Assembly: GCA_021845645.1 (NCBI GenBank) | Contig: JAJZVM010000040.1 | Span: 1-29,892 of the forward strand | Length of the DNA: 29,892 bases | DNA from: Bacillota bacterium | GTDB taxonomy: Bacteria; Bacillota_E; JAJZYS01; JAJYTV01 | Reading direction: 5' to 3' | In this document: positions 7,385 through 15,490 of the stretch, one piece after another | How positions within the stretch are numbered: position 1 is the stretch's first letter | How the letters are laid out: each line of letters starts with the position of its first letter | Notes under the pieces: model-generated | The model's database searches: none | Seen by the model: the letters and a program-made list of their open reading frames with translations, nothing else | What the model was told of the DNA's origin: nothing | Program-made: the position numbers and the translations under genes

Positions 7385-8629
7385 CTACACCTCCCCCGCC
7401 GCGCGGATCTCCCCAGCGATCGCGGAGGCCGCGACCGTCGCCGGTGACGCAAGATAGACCTGCGAATCCGGGTGGCCCGATCTCCCGCGAAAGTTGCGGT
7501 TCTGCGTCGAGATCCGCACCTCGCCCCGGGCGAGCGTTCCCTCGTGGATGCCGGGACAGGAGCCGCAGCCCGGCGAGCACACCACGGCCCCGGCGTCGGC
7601 GAACACCTCCATCAGCCCCTCCGCCAACGCCTGACGGTACTCCCGCACGGTGGTGGGAGTTACGAGAAGGCGCACGTCCCGGTGGATGCGTCGCCCACGC
7701 AGCACCTCGGCGGCCACCCTGAGGTCCTCGATCGTGCCGTGGGTGCAGCTGCCCAGGTAGGCCTGGTCGATGCGGATGCCGCGCACCTCCCCAAGGGGGT
7801 GGACGTTCGCCGGGTTGGGTGGGCTCGCCACGACAGGTTCGAAACTGCCCGCGTCGTAGTGGTGCACGGCCTCAAAGCCGGCGTCGGGGTCGCTCTCGAG
7901 TTCGGCGCACGGCTTGCCGTGGGCGGCGTGGTAGTTGCGCGTCACCTCGTCCACGGCGACAATGCCGTTTTTGGCCCCGAATTCGGTCGAAAGATTGCAG
8001 AGCGTCATGCGACCCGGCATCCCCATGCCCCTGATCGTCGTTCCCGCCCACTCGATCGCCTTGTAGGTCGCGGCGTGCCGTCCGTGCTCCCCCAGAAGCC
8101 TGAGACCGACGTCCATCGCCATGACCCCCGGCGGCAGCTCCCCATCGATCTCGAAGCGGATGGTGGGCGGCACGCGCATCCAGGTCCTGCCGGTCGCGAA
8201 GACAGCTGCAACGTCCGTCGGCCCAAGCGCCACGGCTAGCGCGCCGATCGCACCGGACGTGTTGGTGTGGGAGTCTGTCGCAACGAGGATATCGCCGGCG
8301 CCGAGCAGCCCGCTGTCGACGAAGAACTGGTGCTTGATGCCGTAGTCGGTCACCGTCCGAAGCCCGTGCTCTCTGCCGAACGCCACGAGCCCGCGCACGA
8401 TCTCCGCCTCGTCCAGCCCAGAGGGCGGCATGTAATGGTCCGAGATGGCGATCGCGCGCTCTGGATCCCAGGGCTTCCCACCCAGGCGATCGAACGTTTC
8501 GGCGAAGATCGAGAACTGGACGTCGTCGATGCTGGCGAGATCCACGTCGACTACGACGAGGTCTCCCGGCTGCACGTGCTCTTGCCCGGAACGTCTCGCC
8601 AGGATCTTCTCGGTGATCGTCATGCCCAT
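7385..8629 (-). CDS. Aconitase-family hydro-lyase, large (LeuC-type) subunit
   Basis: A 414-residue iron-sulfur subunit. The three [4Fe-4S] ligands are C295 (LGSCTHG), C355 and C358 (GCGSC). The length matches the short LeuC/homoaconitase/dimethylmaleate-hydratase group rather than full aconitase. ATDSHTNTSGAIGALAVALG is the typical substrate-site region. The start ATG 8629 has AAGGAG nine bases upstream; another ATG follows two codons later. With the LeuD-type subunit three bases downstream it forms a complete enzyme that adds or removes water across a C=C bond of a carboxylate. In combination with the PrpF-type isomerase and the PrpB-like lyase of this window, a dimethylmaleate- or methylaconitate-type substrate is a reasonable guess. 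Confidence 0.9.
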   Translation of the reverse strand: MGMTITEKILARRSGQEHVQPGDLVVVDVDLASIDDVQFSIFAETFDRLGGKPWDPERAIAISDHYMPPSGLDEAEIVRGLVAFGREHGLRTVTDYGIKHQFFVDSGLLGAGDILVATDSHTNTSGAIGALAVALGPTDVAAVFATGRTWMRVPPTIRFEIDGELPPGVMAMDVGLRLLGEHGRHAATYKAIEWAGTTIRGMGMPGRMTLCNLSTEFGAKNGIVAVDEVTRNYHAAHGKPCAELESDPDAGFEAVHHYDAGSFEPVVASPPNPANVHPLGEVRGIRIDQAYLGSCTHGTIEDLRVAAEVLRGRRIHRDVRLLVTPTTVREYRQALAEGLMEVFADAGAVVCSPGCGSCPGIHEGTLARGEVRISTQNRNFRGRSGHPDSQVYLASPATVAASAIAGEIRAAGEV

Positions 8630-8668
8630 GGGCGTCGTCTCCTTCCGTCGGTTCGTGATCCGCCCAGC

Positions 8669-9898
8669 CTAGCCGGGCAGCGGTGCGGCCGCCTTGCCCA
8701 GGCGCGGCAGGTCCCGCTTCGTCGCGACCAGCCACGCCACGATCAGACCCGCGAGGCCCAGCCAGAGGGCGAGCGCAAACCACGCGTCGCTGAAGCGGTG
8801 CGTCAGATCGATGACATGGCCGAAGAGGGGTGGATAAAGCGCGGAACCGAGGAACGAGGCCGCTGACGGCCAGCTCATGGCCTCGCCGGAACGGGCCAGT
8901 GGCACGCACTCCGCCGCCCAGAGATTGGTCGTGGACGACCAGCCGATCGTGCCCAGCCCCAGCAGGAAGAGCACGAGAAGCACCGGGAAGATGCCGATGC
9001 CGCGCGGCAGGAGCGCGACGCCAGCGCTGGCGAGGCTGGCCAGGAACGCGAGCGCGATCAGGACAGGCGCCCTCCGGCCGCCGGTGAAGTCGGTCAAGGT
9101 GCCCGCCATCAGGCGTCCGGTGATTCCGCCCACCTGGGCCACCGCCAGACCTACACCACCTAGCGCCGTCGTCCAGCCGAGGCTCGCGTGCAGGTCCGGA
9201 ATGATGTAGGCGATCACCGTGTACTGGCCCGACACGAGCATCCAGCTCAGCAGAGTCGGCCAGATGGCCGGCAGGATCCCCTTGAGCGACTGCCCCCCTG
9301 CGGCACGGGACTGCCACTGGCGAGGCAACTGGAAGAAGAAGATCGCGCTCGTCAGGACCAGCACCAGCGCTAGGCCCACCCAGACCAGACGCAGCGGCAG
9401 CCGGACGAGTGCAAGGGGTAGGAGGAGTGCAGCCAGGATGCCGCCGATTGGCACTCCCGTCTGGCGAAGCGACATCACCAGGCCGCGCGCCGAATTGCGG
9501 AAGCCCTCGAAGATCGAGCGGGAACTCGACAGCGGCACGGCGGCGGAGGTGACGCCGATCGCGAACAGCACGGCGAGGAGCGGCACGTAGGATGTGATCA
9601 GGCCGGCCAGAACGACGAACACGGCCATCACCGCTACGCCCCGCGTCAGCAGCCAGCGGGGACCGCGACGATCCACGAGCCGGCCGGCGAACAGCATGCC
9701 TACGAAGACACCGGCGAGGGTCGCCGATGACAGGAGGCCCATCTGGCTCAGGTCCAGGTTCATGTTGGTCCGGATGCGCAGTGAGATGATGGCGACGCCC
9801 TGCTGGACGAGCGCGGCGCCCATCTGGGCCATGATGCCCGTGGCGAGCAGGGCCAGCGCCTGCGGGGGCACGTTCAGAAGCGTCCTGGGCGTCGACAT
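8669..9898 (-). CDS. MFS transporter
   Basis: A 409-residue inner-membrane carrier with about twelve hydrophobic segments. The loop after helix 2 reads GRLVDRRGPRWLL, the conserved MFS cytoplasmic motif. MSLRQTGVPIGGILAALLLP near residue 140 is shared almost motif for motif with the second MFS gene at the right end of the window. The start ATG 9898 has AGGTGAGAG just upstream. It lies 30 bp after the amidohydrolase-like gene and 39 bp before the LeuC-type subunit, inside the unit. It probably moves an organic acid related to the TctABC substrate or exports a product; direction and substrate are not visible. Confidence 0.88.
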   Translation of the reverse strand: MSTPRTLLNVPPQALALLATGIMAQMGAALVQQGVAIISLRIRTNMNLDLSQMGLLSSATLAGVFVGMLFAGRLVDRRGPRWLLTRGVAVMAVFVVLAGLITSYVPLLAVLFAIGVTSAAVPLSSSRSIFEGFRNSARGLVMSLRQTGVPIGGILAALLLPLALVRLPLRLVWVGLALVLVLTSAIFFFQLPRQWQSRAAGGQSLKGILPAIWPTLLSWMLVSGQYTVIAYIIPDLHASLGWTTALGGVGLAVAQVGGITGRLMAGTLTDFTGGRRAPVLIALAFLASLASAGVALLPRGIGIFPVLLVLFLLGLGTIGWSSTTNLWAAECVPLARSGEAMSWPSAASFLGSALYPPLFGHVIDLTHRFSDAWFALALWLGLAGLIVAWLVATKRDLPRLGKAAAPLPG

Positions 9899-9928
9899 GT
9901 CTCTCTCACCTGTCCGCAAGGTTGGGAA

Positions 9929-10735
9929 CTACGCTTCGAGCAGGCGTCTCGGCGTCTCGCAAGCCATGTGGCGGATTGCCGCGTGCGCGATGCCTGCGGC
10001 GGCGAGGCGGCGCAGGAACGCCGCGAAGCCCTCGATGGGATCGCCGTGATCCTGGCGACCAAGGTCGCTCGACAGCACGATGTGCTCCTCACCGACGCCG
10101 CGGATGGCGGCCATGAGATCCTGCTCCGCGACTGCCGTCGGCTCCGCCAGGATCGTGGCACAGTGCTCGATCCAAGCGCCGAGTCCGGCGAGCGTCCGCT
10201 GGACCTCCAGCGGGAGGTCCGGCCCCACGCGCCGGTTCATGGCGTGCGTCACCACCACCTTGCGGACCCCGACGGCCGTGGCGCGCCGCACCAGCGGCAT
10301 GAGTTCGGCAGCGGGCAGGTGCCCCGTCGCGAGGATCATATCGTGGTCGCGGATCAGCTCGAGGATCTCCGGCATGCCCGGCAGGAGCGTTGCCGGATCG
10401 TCCTCCCGCGTGACGCGCAAGTGCCCGGAGGTCGGCATCCAGACCACTTTCCCGCCGAGTCGTGCAGCGACGTCGACGGCTCTCGCATTGAGGCCGCCGT
10501 TCGGCGGATCGAGCGTGATGCCGCCGGCGATGACGAGCGTCGGGTGCCTCTGCGCCACCACCTGCGTGAGCGGTGCCGTGCCAAAGCTGTGGCTCTTGAA
10601 GACGAAGCCGCCCATGCCATGCCGTTCCGCCTGCGCTGCAGCCTGCTCGATGTCGTAGAAACGCGACACGTATGGGTCCGGACCGAGGTGGAGATGAAGG
10701 TCGATGGCCCCCGTCAGGGTCGCCTCAGCCTCCAT
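9929..10735 (-). CDS. DUF6282-type amidohydrolase-superfamily protein
   Basis: A 268-residue protein that looks like a TIM-barrel metal hydrolase. Candidate metal ligands are H14 and H16 (DLHLHLGPD), H139 (ATGHLP), H164 (VTHAMN) and D224 (SSDLGR); K47 in FVFKSHS could be the bridging lysine. I recognise it as the DUF6282 kind from the DLHLHxGPD start and the KSH and SSDLG blocks, a family of unknown function. The start ATG 10735 has GGGGGAG five bases upstream and overlaps the end of the preceding dehydrogenase gene by 11 bp, so the two are probably translationally coupled. A hydrolytic or decarboxylative step on the pathway acid is possible; no substrate can be assigned. Confidence 0.75.
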   Translation of the reverse strand: MEAEATLTGAIDLHLHLGPDPYVSRFYDIEQAAAQAERHGMGGFVFKSHSFGTAPLTQVVAQRHPTLVIAGGITLDPPNGGLNARAVDVAARLGGKVVWMPTSGHLRVTREDDPATLLPGMPEILELIRDHDMILATGHLPAAELMPLVRRATAVGVRKVVVTHAMNRRVGPDLPLEVQRTLAGLGAWIEHCATILAEPTAVAEQDLMAAIRGVGEEHIVLSSDLGRQDHGDPIEGFAAFLRRLAAAGIAHAAIRHMACETPRRLLEA

Positions 10736-11630
10736 TCTTGCTCCCCCTATCCGCATCGGCCAGGAGGGCGTCGAGTGCGAGGTCGACGCGGTCGAACGGC
10801 CTCTCGTGCCAGGCCGGGTCGCGCGAGGCCAGGTAACGCAGGCGGCCCTTGGTCGCCCGCGTCATTTCCGCCGGCACCCCGAGCTCCTCAAGGAACGCCT
10901 CGACCTCCTCCATCTCGCCCACGCGACGTCCGGCATGCTGGAGGCTGCCGCAAACGAAACGCTGCACCAGGTTGTCGAAGTCCCTCTGGTGGATCGACGC
11001 ATCGATACCGCGCAGCACCTGCTCCTCCACGCCGGCCCTCCGGGCGGCCCAGAGCGCCTCGATCAGCAACATCGCGAACCCTTTCATGACGACGCTTCTG
11101 GCCATCTTCAGGGTCGCGGCCATGCCGACTCTATCTCCCACCACGTCCACCTGGGCGCCATACGGCGCGAGCATACCGGCCGCCTCGGCCGCGCAGGGCC
11201 CGGACAACGTCAGGGTGATGCGGCCGGACGAGGCAGGCGCCCCCATGATCGCTCCGTCCGCCGTAAGTACACCTCGCGCCTCGAGCGTCTGCGCGACGGT
11301 CGCCTTCGTCTTGGGGCCGACCGAGTTCACATCGAGGAACAGTTGCGGCCCGGCCAGGAATCCCGCGATCGCTGCGGCGACTTCCTGTGCGCCCTGGGGG
11401 CTCACGGCGCTCACGACAAGTTCGAGACCCGCCGCGAAGGCGGCGGGATCTTCGTAGAACGCGACGCCCGCCTGCCGGGCTCGCTCGGCCGCGCGGGCCG
11501 GGTCCGCCCCCGGGCGCCCGCCGAGGTAGAGGGCCCGGACCTGTCCCTGGGGAAGTCCTCCCTCGACCAGCGCCCTGGCGTAGGACGAGCCGACCTCGCC
11601 CAGGCCGATGAATCCCACCTTCGGATGCAT
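10725..11630 (-). CDS. NAD(P)-dependent beta-hydroxyacid dehydrogenase-like protein with DUF1932 end
   Basis: A 301-residue enzyme of the 6-phosphogluconate/3-hydroxyisobutyrate dehydrogenase superfamily. The N-terminal Rossmann domain has GFIGLGEVG (GxGxxG at 9-14). The expected catalytic lysine is K175 in AATLKMARS. The C-terminal helical part resembles DUF1932. The second ATG (11630) is preferred over the first (11636) because GAGGAGG abuts the first but lies six bases from the second. It follows the racemase-like gene by 11 bp and overlaps the amidohydrolase-like gene by 11 bp. It probably oxidises a 3-hydroxy acid to the 3-oxo acid or semialdehyde; the substrate is unknown. Confidence 0.85.
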   Translation of the reverse strand: MHPKVGFIGLGEVGSSYARALVEGGLPQGQVRALYLGGRPGADPARAAERARQAGVAFYEDPAAFAAGLELVVSAVSPQGAQEVAAAIAGFLAGPQLFLDVNSVGPKTKATVAQTLEARGVLTADGAIMGAPASSGRITLTLSGPCAAEAAGMLAPYGAQVDVVGDRVGMAATLKMARSVVMKGFAMLLIEALWAARRAGVEEQVLRGIDASIHQRDFDNLVQRFVCGSLQHAGRRVGEMEEVEAFLEELGVPAEMTRATKGRLRYLASRDPAWHERPFDRVDLALDALLADADRGSKNGG

Positions 11631-11641
11631 GGCCATCCTCC

Positions 11642-12448
11642 TCAGGGTGTCGCCGAACGCGGCCAGTCGTAGGCGCGGTCGAGTTCGTCCAGGCGGCCTT
11701 CCGGCGGACGCTTCGAGAAGTAGCTGACCCGCGCGTGGCGGAGCCCCGTCAACTGATGCAGTCCCACCATCATCTCTGCCGTCTTGAGCGTAGCGGCCAG
11801 ACCGTCTACGATCGGCACATCGCCAATACGCCTGAGGTCCGCCTTCTGGATCACTGCGTTCAGCACAGCCTCGCCCGGGATCACCACCTCGACCCCCAGT
11901 AGCGCGAGTTCCCGAACCTTCGCCTGGAGTCGCTCCACCACAGGCCCTGGGTGGTCGAAGCCCTTCGACACCTCGGCGAACTCCATGCCGAGCCAGTGGG
12001 CACCGATGAACTGGCCGCCAAGCCCGTAGCGCCGGACGTTCGCGTCGTAGAGAGGCACGAGTTCCTTGATCATGCAGACAATGGCGAAGCGATAGCCGGA
12101 CATGGCGGCCACCTGCATGCTGGACTGCCCGTAGCCGACCACCGGAATATCTACGAGGGTGCGCGCCTCGACGAGCCCCGCGTCCGGCAGGGTGCTGATC
12201 ATGAAGCCGTCGTAGCCTTCACGCTCAGCCTGGCGGACGTTGCGCAGGATCTGCTGCGCGTGCAGGCCCTGCACGTAGACGTAGCGGATGTCTTCGCCGG
12301 GGTAGGCGGTGAGGTAGGTGCCCGGGTCCATGCCGTGCATCATCACTTCCGTTCCGGGAGCGGCCAGGCGGCGGAACTCCCGCTCGAGCACCGCCCGATA
12401 GGCCGGCACGCTGTCGAGCACGGTGAAGCTCTGGTGCCAAAGTTTCAT
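11642..12448 (-). CDS. Asp/Glu/hydantoin racemase superfamily protein, cysteine-less
   Basis: A 268-residue member of the aspartate/glutamate/hydantoin racemase fold (N-terminus MKLWHQSFTV, then PGTEV and the DAGLVEARTLVDIPVVG block). True racemases and maleate isomerases use one cysteine in each half. Here the first position falls at S85-T86 (ISTLPDAG) and the second at PGEA (191-194), so both appear absent. A racemase activity is therefore doubtful; a lyase, isomerase or binding role is possible. The start ATG 12448 has GGAGGT seven bases upstream, whereas the longer frame to 12505 has no family match. It is the most divergent of the three racemase-like proteins in this window and follows one of them by 40 bp. 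Confidence 0.82.
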   Translation of the reverse strand: MKLWHQSFTVLDSVPAYRAVLEREFRRLAAPGTEVMMHGMDPGTYLTAYPGEDIRYVYVQGLHAQQILRNVRQAEREGYDGFMISTLPDAGLVEARTLVDIPVVGYGQSSMQVAAMSGYRFAIVCMIKELVPLYDANVRRYGLGGQFIGAHWLGMEFAEVSKGFDHPGPVVERLQAKVRELALLGVEVVIPGEAVLNAVIQKADLRRIGDVPIVDGLAATLKTAEMMVGLHQLTGLRHARVSYFSKRPPEGRLDELDRAYDWPRSATP

Positions 12449-12488
12449 TGTTCTGACCTCCGAGGAGCCGGAATGTCCTGCCGTGATC

Positions 12489-13280
12489 TCAGCGGTAGAT
12501 CTCATCGCCGTAGAAGCGGCGGACCTCCTCGAGCACGCCTCCCGTCGGGGGCGCGTAGGTCAGCGCCTTGCTCGTGAAGGTACCCAGGATGCCCTGCAGC
12601 TTCACGGCCATCTCGCCCATCTTGATCAGGGCCGGCACCCCGTCCAGGATTGGCGCCCCGTCGATGTCGCGGATGCCGTTGCGGCTTAGAAGTTGCATCA
12701 CGACGCCACCGGCCGCAATCAGCACCTCCGCCCCCTCGGCGATGCACCTGCGCCCTGCGTCGGTGAACTGCGCGACGATGGCGTCCTGCGCCGGTCCGGG
12801 CTCGAACCCGTCGCCGAGCGAGGTGATCTTGGGAATGCTCATGCGCTGGACCGATGCGAGCTGTTCCATGAGGCCGTAGTAGCGGATGTTCTCGAGGATG
12901 CGGGTGGCGAATTTGGGGTTGATCGTGATCATGCCGTAGCGCCGTCCCATCATGCAGGCGAGATGAAGACTCGTCTCGCAGAGGCCAAGGGCTGGGATTC
13001 GGACGAGCTCGCGGATTTCGTGCAGGCCGGGATCGGCGATGTTGCCGAGCAGGAAGGCGTCGAATCCCTCGCGCTCGGCACGTACGGCGTTCTCGATCAC
13101 CTCCGAGGTGTCGAGGTACTGGATGTAGCGGTAGTCGTCGGCGACGCCGCCGCCGCGCTCGATGCCGTGGACCTCGATCTCCGTCCCCGGATCGATGGCG
13201 CTCCCTATCGTCGCCCGCAAGGTCTCAGCGTAGGGGCCGAATTCTGTGGCTCGGGCGAAGCTCTGGTACCAAAGACGCAT
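12489..13280 (-). CDS. Asp/Glu/hydantoin racemase superfamily protein, cysteine-less (paralogue A)
   Basis: A 263-residue protein starting MRLWYQSFARA, with PGTEIEVHGIERGGG and LGLCETSLHLACMMGRRYG typical of hydantoin-racemase-like proteins, some of which are database-named HupH. The catalytic cysteine positions hold N80 (LLGNIADPG) and A189-A190 followed by GG (IAAGG). The remaining C101 and C109 lie outside the usual catalytic sites. The start ATG 13280 has GGAGGG seven bases upstream. It is exactly the same length as, and closely similar to, the protein encoded at 25365-26156 in the other unit. It lies 47 bp after tctA. A function in isomerising or cleaving the imported carboxylate is inferred from context only. 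Confidence 0.84.
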   Translation of the reverse strand: MRLWYQSFARATEFGPYAETLRATIGSAIDPGTEIEVHGIERGGGVADDYRYIQYLDTSEVIENAVRAEREGFDAFLLGNIADPGLHEIRELVRIPALGLCETSLHLACMMGRRYGMITINPKFATRILENIRYYGLMEQLASVQRMSIPKITSLGDGFEPGPAQDAIVAQFTDAGRRCIAEGAEVLIAAGGVVMQLLSRNGIRDIDGAPILDGVPALIKMGEMAVKLQGILGTFTSKALTYAPPTGGVLEEVRRFYGDEIYR

Positions 13281-13307
13281 GACGTGACCCTCCACTTCGT
13301 TATCTCT

Positions 13308-13326
13308 GGCCGCCCTGAAAGCGGCC
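13308..13326 (-). promoter_or_regulatory. Hairpin directly after the tctA stop codon
   Basis: GGCCGC at 13308-13313 pairs with GCGGCC at 13321-13326 around a 7-base loop, beginning one base after the tctA stop on the transcript. No U-run follows. It may stabilise the end of the tctCBA message or partly reduce read-through into the racemase-like genes. Confidence 0.4.
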
Positions 13327-13327
13327 G

Positions 13328-14821
13328 CTAGACCACGTCGCTACCGGCCTTGTGATGACGCCTGGTAATCAGGGCGTGGACAAGGCTCGCGACCGAGAGC
13401 AGCAGGAAGGCGAGCGCGATCGGCCGCGTGAAGATGGCCGACCAGAGCGAGCCATAGACCTGCAGGGCCTGGTAGAGGTTGGTTTCCAAGATCGGCCCTA
13501 GGATCAGGCCGAGCAGAAGCGGCACAGTGCTGATGCCCATGGACCTCAGCCCGTAGCCGAGCAGTCCCGCGAGCAGGGCTGTCAGCACGTCGAACCAGTT
13601 GTTGTTCACGGCGAACGCCCCGACCAGGGCCACGACGGTCACGATCGGCAGCAGGAAGCGCGTCGGCACGAGCGCGAGCTTGGCCGTCCATCGCGCGGCG
13701 AAGAGACCGATCACCAGCATCAGGATGTTGGCGACGAATGCGCCAGCGAAAATCGTGTAGACGAAGGGCGCGTGCTGCATGAACAGCGTCGGCCCAGGCT
13801 GCAGCCCGTGCAGCGTCAGGGCGGCGATGATAATCACCGTATCGACGCTGCCGGGGATGCCCAGCGTGAAGGCCGGGATGAGGCCCGAGAGCACGGCCGC
13901 GTTCGCCCCGGTGTCCGAGGCGATGACTCCGTCAATGTTCCCCTCGCCGAACGGCGGGTCAGACTTGTTGACACGACGGGCTTCGTTGTACGTGATGAAG
14001 CTCGAGATGGTTGGCCCGGCACCGGGGTGGATGCCCATGAACACCCCGATGACGGCGGAGCGGACGAAGTTGAACCAATGCCGGGACCAGTCCTGGGCGC
14101 GGAACAGAAAGAGGTCCCGTTCCTGGCTCGGCTCGACCTGCACGATGCGCGGGCGCCTGTGCCGGATCAGATTGATCAGCTCCGGGAAGGTGAACAGCCC
14201 GATCAGGGCAGGAATCAGCGAAATTCCGCTCAGGAGGTTCGGGGTGAAGGCGAAGCGCGGGAACCCGGAAGGAGCGAAGCCGACCGTCCCGATGAAAAGA
14301 CCGATCAGCACGGAGATGATGCTCTTCGAGAGCGTGCCCCGCGTGATCGAGACCACCAGCGTGAGGCCGAACGAAGCGAAGGCGAAGATCTCCGCCGGGC
14401 CCAGATAGATCACGACGTTGCCGATCAGTGGCGCGACGAAGAGGAGCGCGATCGCCGCCGCGATGCTGCCCACGAACGCGCCGATGATGGACGTTCGGAT
14501 CGCCCGCTGGGCGTGGCCCTGCATGGCGAGCGGATGGCCGTCCAGCAGCGTCGCCGCTGCCGCGGATGTGCCCGGGATATTCATCACGACGGCGGGGACG
14601 GCGCCGGCCCAGACGGCGGCGTTCCAGATCGCGATCAGGAGCAGCACCGCCGAGACGGCCGGCATGCCGTAGGAGAGCGGCAGGAGCATCGTCATGGCGG
14701 CGGCTCCCGTGAGTCCCGGGAGCGATGCGAACACGATGCCGATCACGACGCCGAGCGCCATCAAGCCGATGTTCAGCGGTGTAAGGCTTGCCGCGAAGCC
14801 TTGCAGGATCAGGTGAGTCAC
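13328..14821 (-). CDS. tctA: Tripartite tricarboxylate transporter, large membrane subunit TctA
   Basis: A 497-residue integral membrane protein with about twelve hydrophobic segments, the normal TctA length. Family motifs are present: ASLPGLTGAAAMTMLLPLSY near residue 33 and GIHPGAGPTISSFITY near residue 265. It forms the ion-coupled transport channel, which takes substrate from the extracytoplasmic binding protein TctC with the help of TctB. The start is GTG 14821, with GGGAGA upstream, ten bases after the tctB stop. Known substrates of the family are citrate, tricarballylate, aromatic acids and other carboxylates, which suits the di- or tricarboxylate catabolism predicted for this cluster. 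Confidence 0.95.
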   Translation of the reverse strand: MTHLILQGFAASLTPLNIGLMALGVVIGIVFASLPGLTGAAAMTMLLPLSYGMPAVSAVLLLIAIWNAAVWAGAVPAVVMNIPGTSAAAATLLDGHPLAMQGHAQRAIRTSIIGAFVGSIAAAIALLFVAPLIGNVVIYLGPAEIFAFASFGLTLVVSITRGTLSKSIISVLIGLFIGTVGFAPSGFPRFAFTPNLLSGISLIPALIGLFTFPELINLIRHRRPRIVQVEPSQERDLFLFRAQDWSRHWFNFVRSAVIGVFMGIHPGAGPTISSFITYNEARRVNKSDPPFGEGNIDGVIASDTGANAAVLSGLIPAFTLGIPGSVDTVIIIAALTLHGLQPGPTLFMQHAPFVYTIFAGAFVANILMLVIGLFAARWTAKLALVPTRFLLPIVTVVALVGAFAVNNNWFDVLTALLAGLLGYGLRSMGISTVPLLLGLILGPILETNLYQALQVYGSLWSAIFTRPIALAFLLLSVASLVHALITRRHHKAGSDVV

Positions 14822-14831
14822 CGAATCTCCC

Positions 14832-15290
14832 TCATCTCAAGAAGAACCCTCTCGGCAAAGGCAAGTAGAGGATGGACTGAAACACCACATACAGGACCGC
14901 CGTCAGCACGACCGGCAGCGCGATGATCATCCAGATCCGGCGTTCGCCGTTCAAGACCACGAGGATCGCTGAGAAGATGAACACCGCTGGCAGGGTGCCG
15001 ATCCAATTCCACGAGAGAATGAACAGCATGGTGAGCCCGATATAGATCACGACCGGCCACATGGCGCCGCGCTCAGGCTCGGGCTGCGTGGCCGCCTCCT
15101 CCCGCTCCTGGTCCTGCCGGCTGGCCCTGAACGCTTGGTAGAGCCCGACGGCGGCCAAGATGGCGAGAAGCGTGAGCACGATGTGAGGATAGGCCCCGTC
15201 CTGCAAGGCGTACGAGCGGCTCACGTAGATCAGGACGGCAGCAGCCAGGATCATGGCGACGTAGCCGACCTTCTCCCCGAGTCTCGTCAC
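14832..15290 (-). CDS. tctB: Tripartite tricarboxylate transporter, small membrane subunit TctB
   Basis: A 152-residue small membrane subunit with four hydrophobic segments (about residues 9-26, 36-54, 78-98 and 105-145). The loop between helices 2 and 3 is highly charged (RASRQDQEREEAATQPEPER), as is common in TctB. Sequence conservation in this family is low, so the assignment rests on size, topology and position between tctC and tctA. The start is GTG 15290, with AGGGGG seven bases upstream. It lies 200 bp downstream of tctC, across a region that holds a strong hairpin, a layout that would let the binding protein be made in excess over the membrane parts. Confidence 0.9.
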   Translation of the reverse strand: MTRLGEKVGYVAMILAAAVLIYVSRSYALQDGAYPHIVLTLLAILAAVGLYQAFRASRQDQEREEAATQPEPERGAMWPVVIYIGLTMLFILSWNWIGTLPAVFIFSAILVVLNGERRIWMIIALPVVLTAVLYVVFQSILYLPLPRGFFLR

Positions 15291-15398
15291 CCCGATACCC
15301 CCTCTTCACCCAGGGTCGAAGCGGGGAGAAGGTACGCAACGCCAAGGGGCCGCGTCCTCCACCCTGCAGCCTCGTCGCTCATTTGCACCCCGGGCGGA

Positions 15399-15420
15399 CG
15401 GGCAGGGGCTCCCCTGCCCG
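15399..15420 (-). promoter_or_regulatory. Intercistronic hairpin between tctC and tctB, 10-bp perfect inverted repeat
   Basis: CGGGCAGGGG (15399-15408) and CCCCTGCCCG (15411-15420) are perfectly complementary; at least eight or nine pairs can form around the tight turn. It lies about 70 bases after the tctC stop in the 200-bp gap before tctB (15291-15490), which otherwise holds nothing recognisable. There is no U-run. A role in protecting tctC mRNA and lowering tctBA expression, as seen between binding-protein and membrane genes elsewhere, is inferred. Confidence 0.6.
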
Positions 15421-15490
15421 CCTCGGCTCGGGTGTTCTCCAGCCCGACTCCCCGGCCCATCGCGCGGCCGAAGGGTTACGGGTCGACCTC

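Noticed and set aside
13772..14926. A 384-residue plus-strand open frame
   Set aside because: It is antisense to tctA, with a composition dominated by D, R, E and G and no membrane or catalytic motif.
15399..15420. The tctC-tctB hairpin as an intrinsic terminator
   Set aside because: No U-run follows on the transcript strand, and tctB and tctA downstream need the same transcript. An attenuation or mRNA-protection role is more likely.
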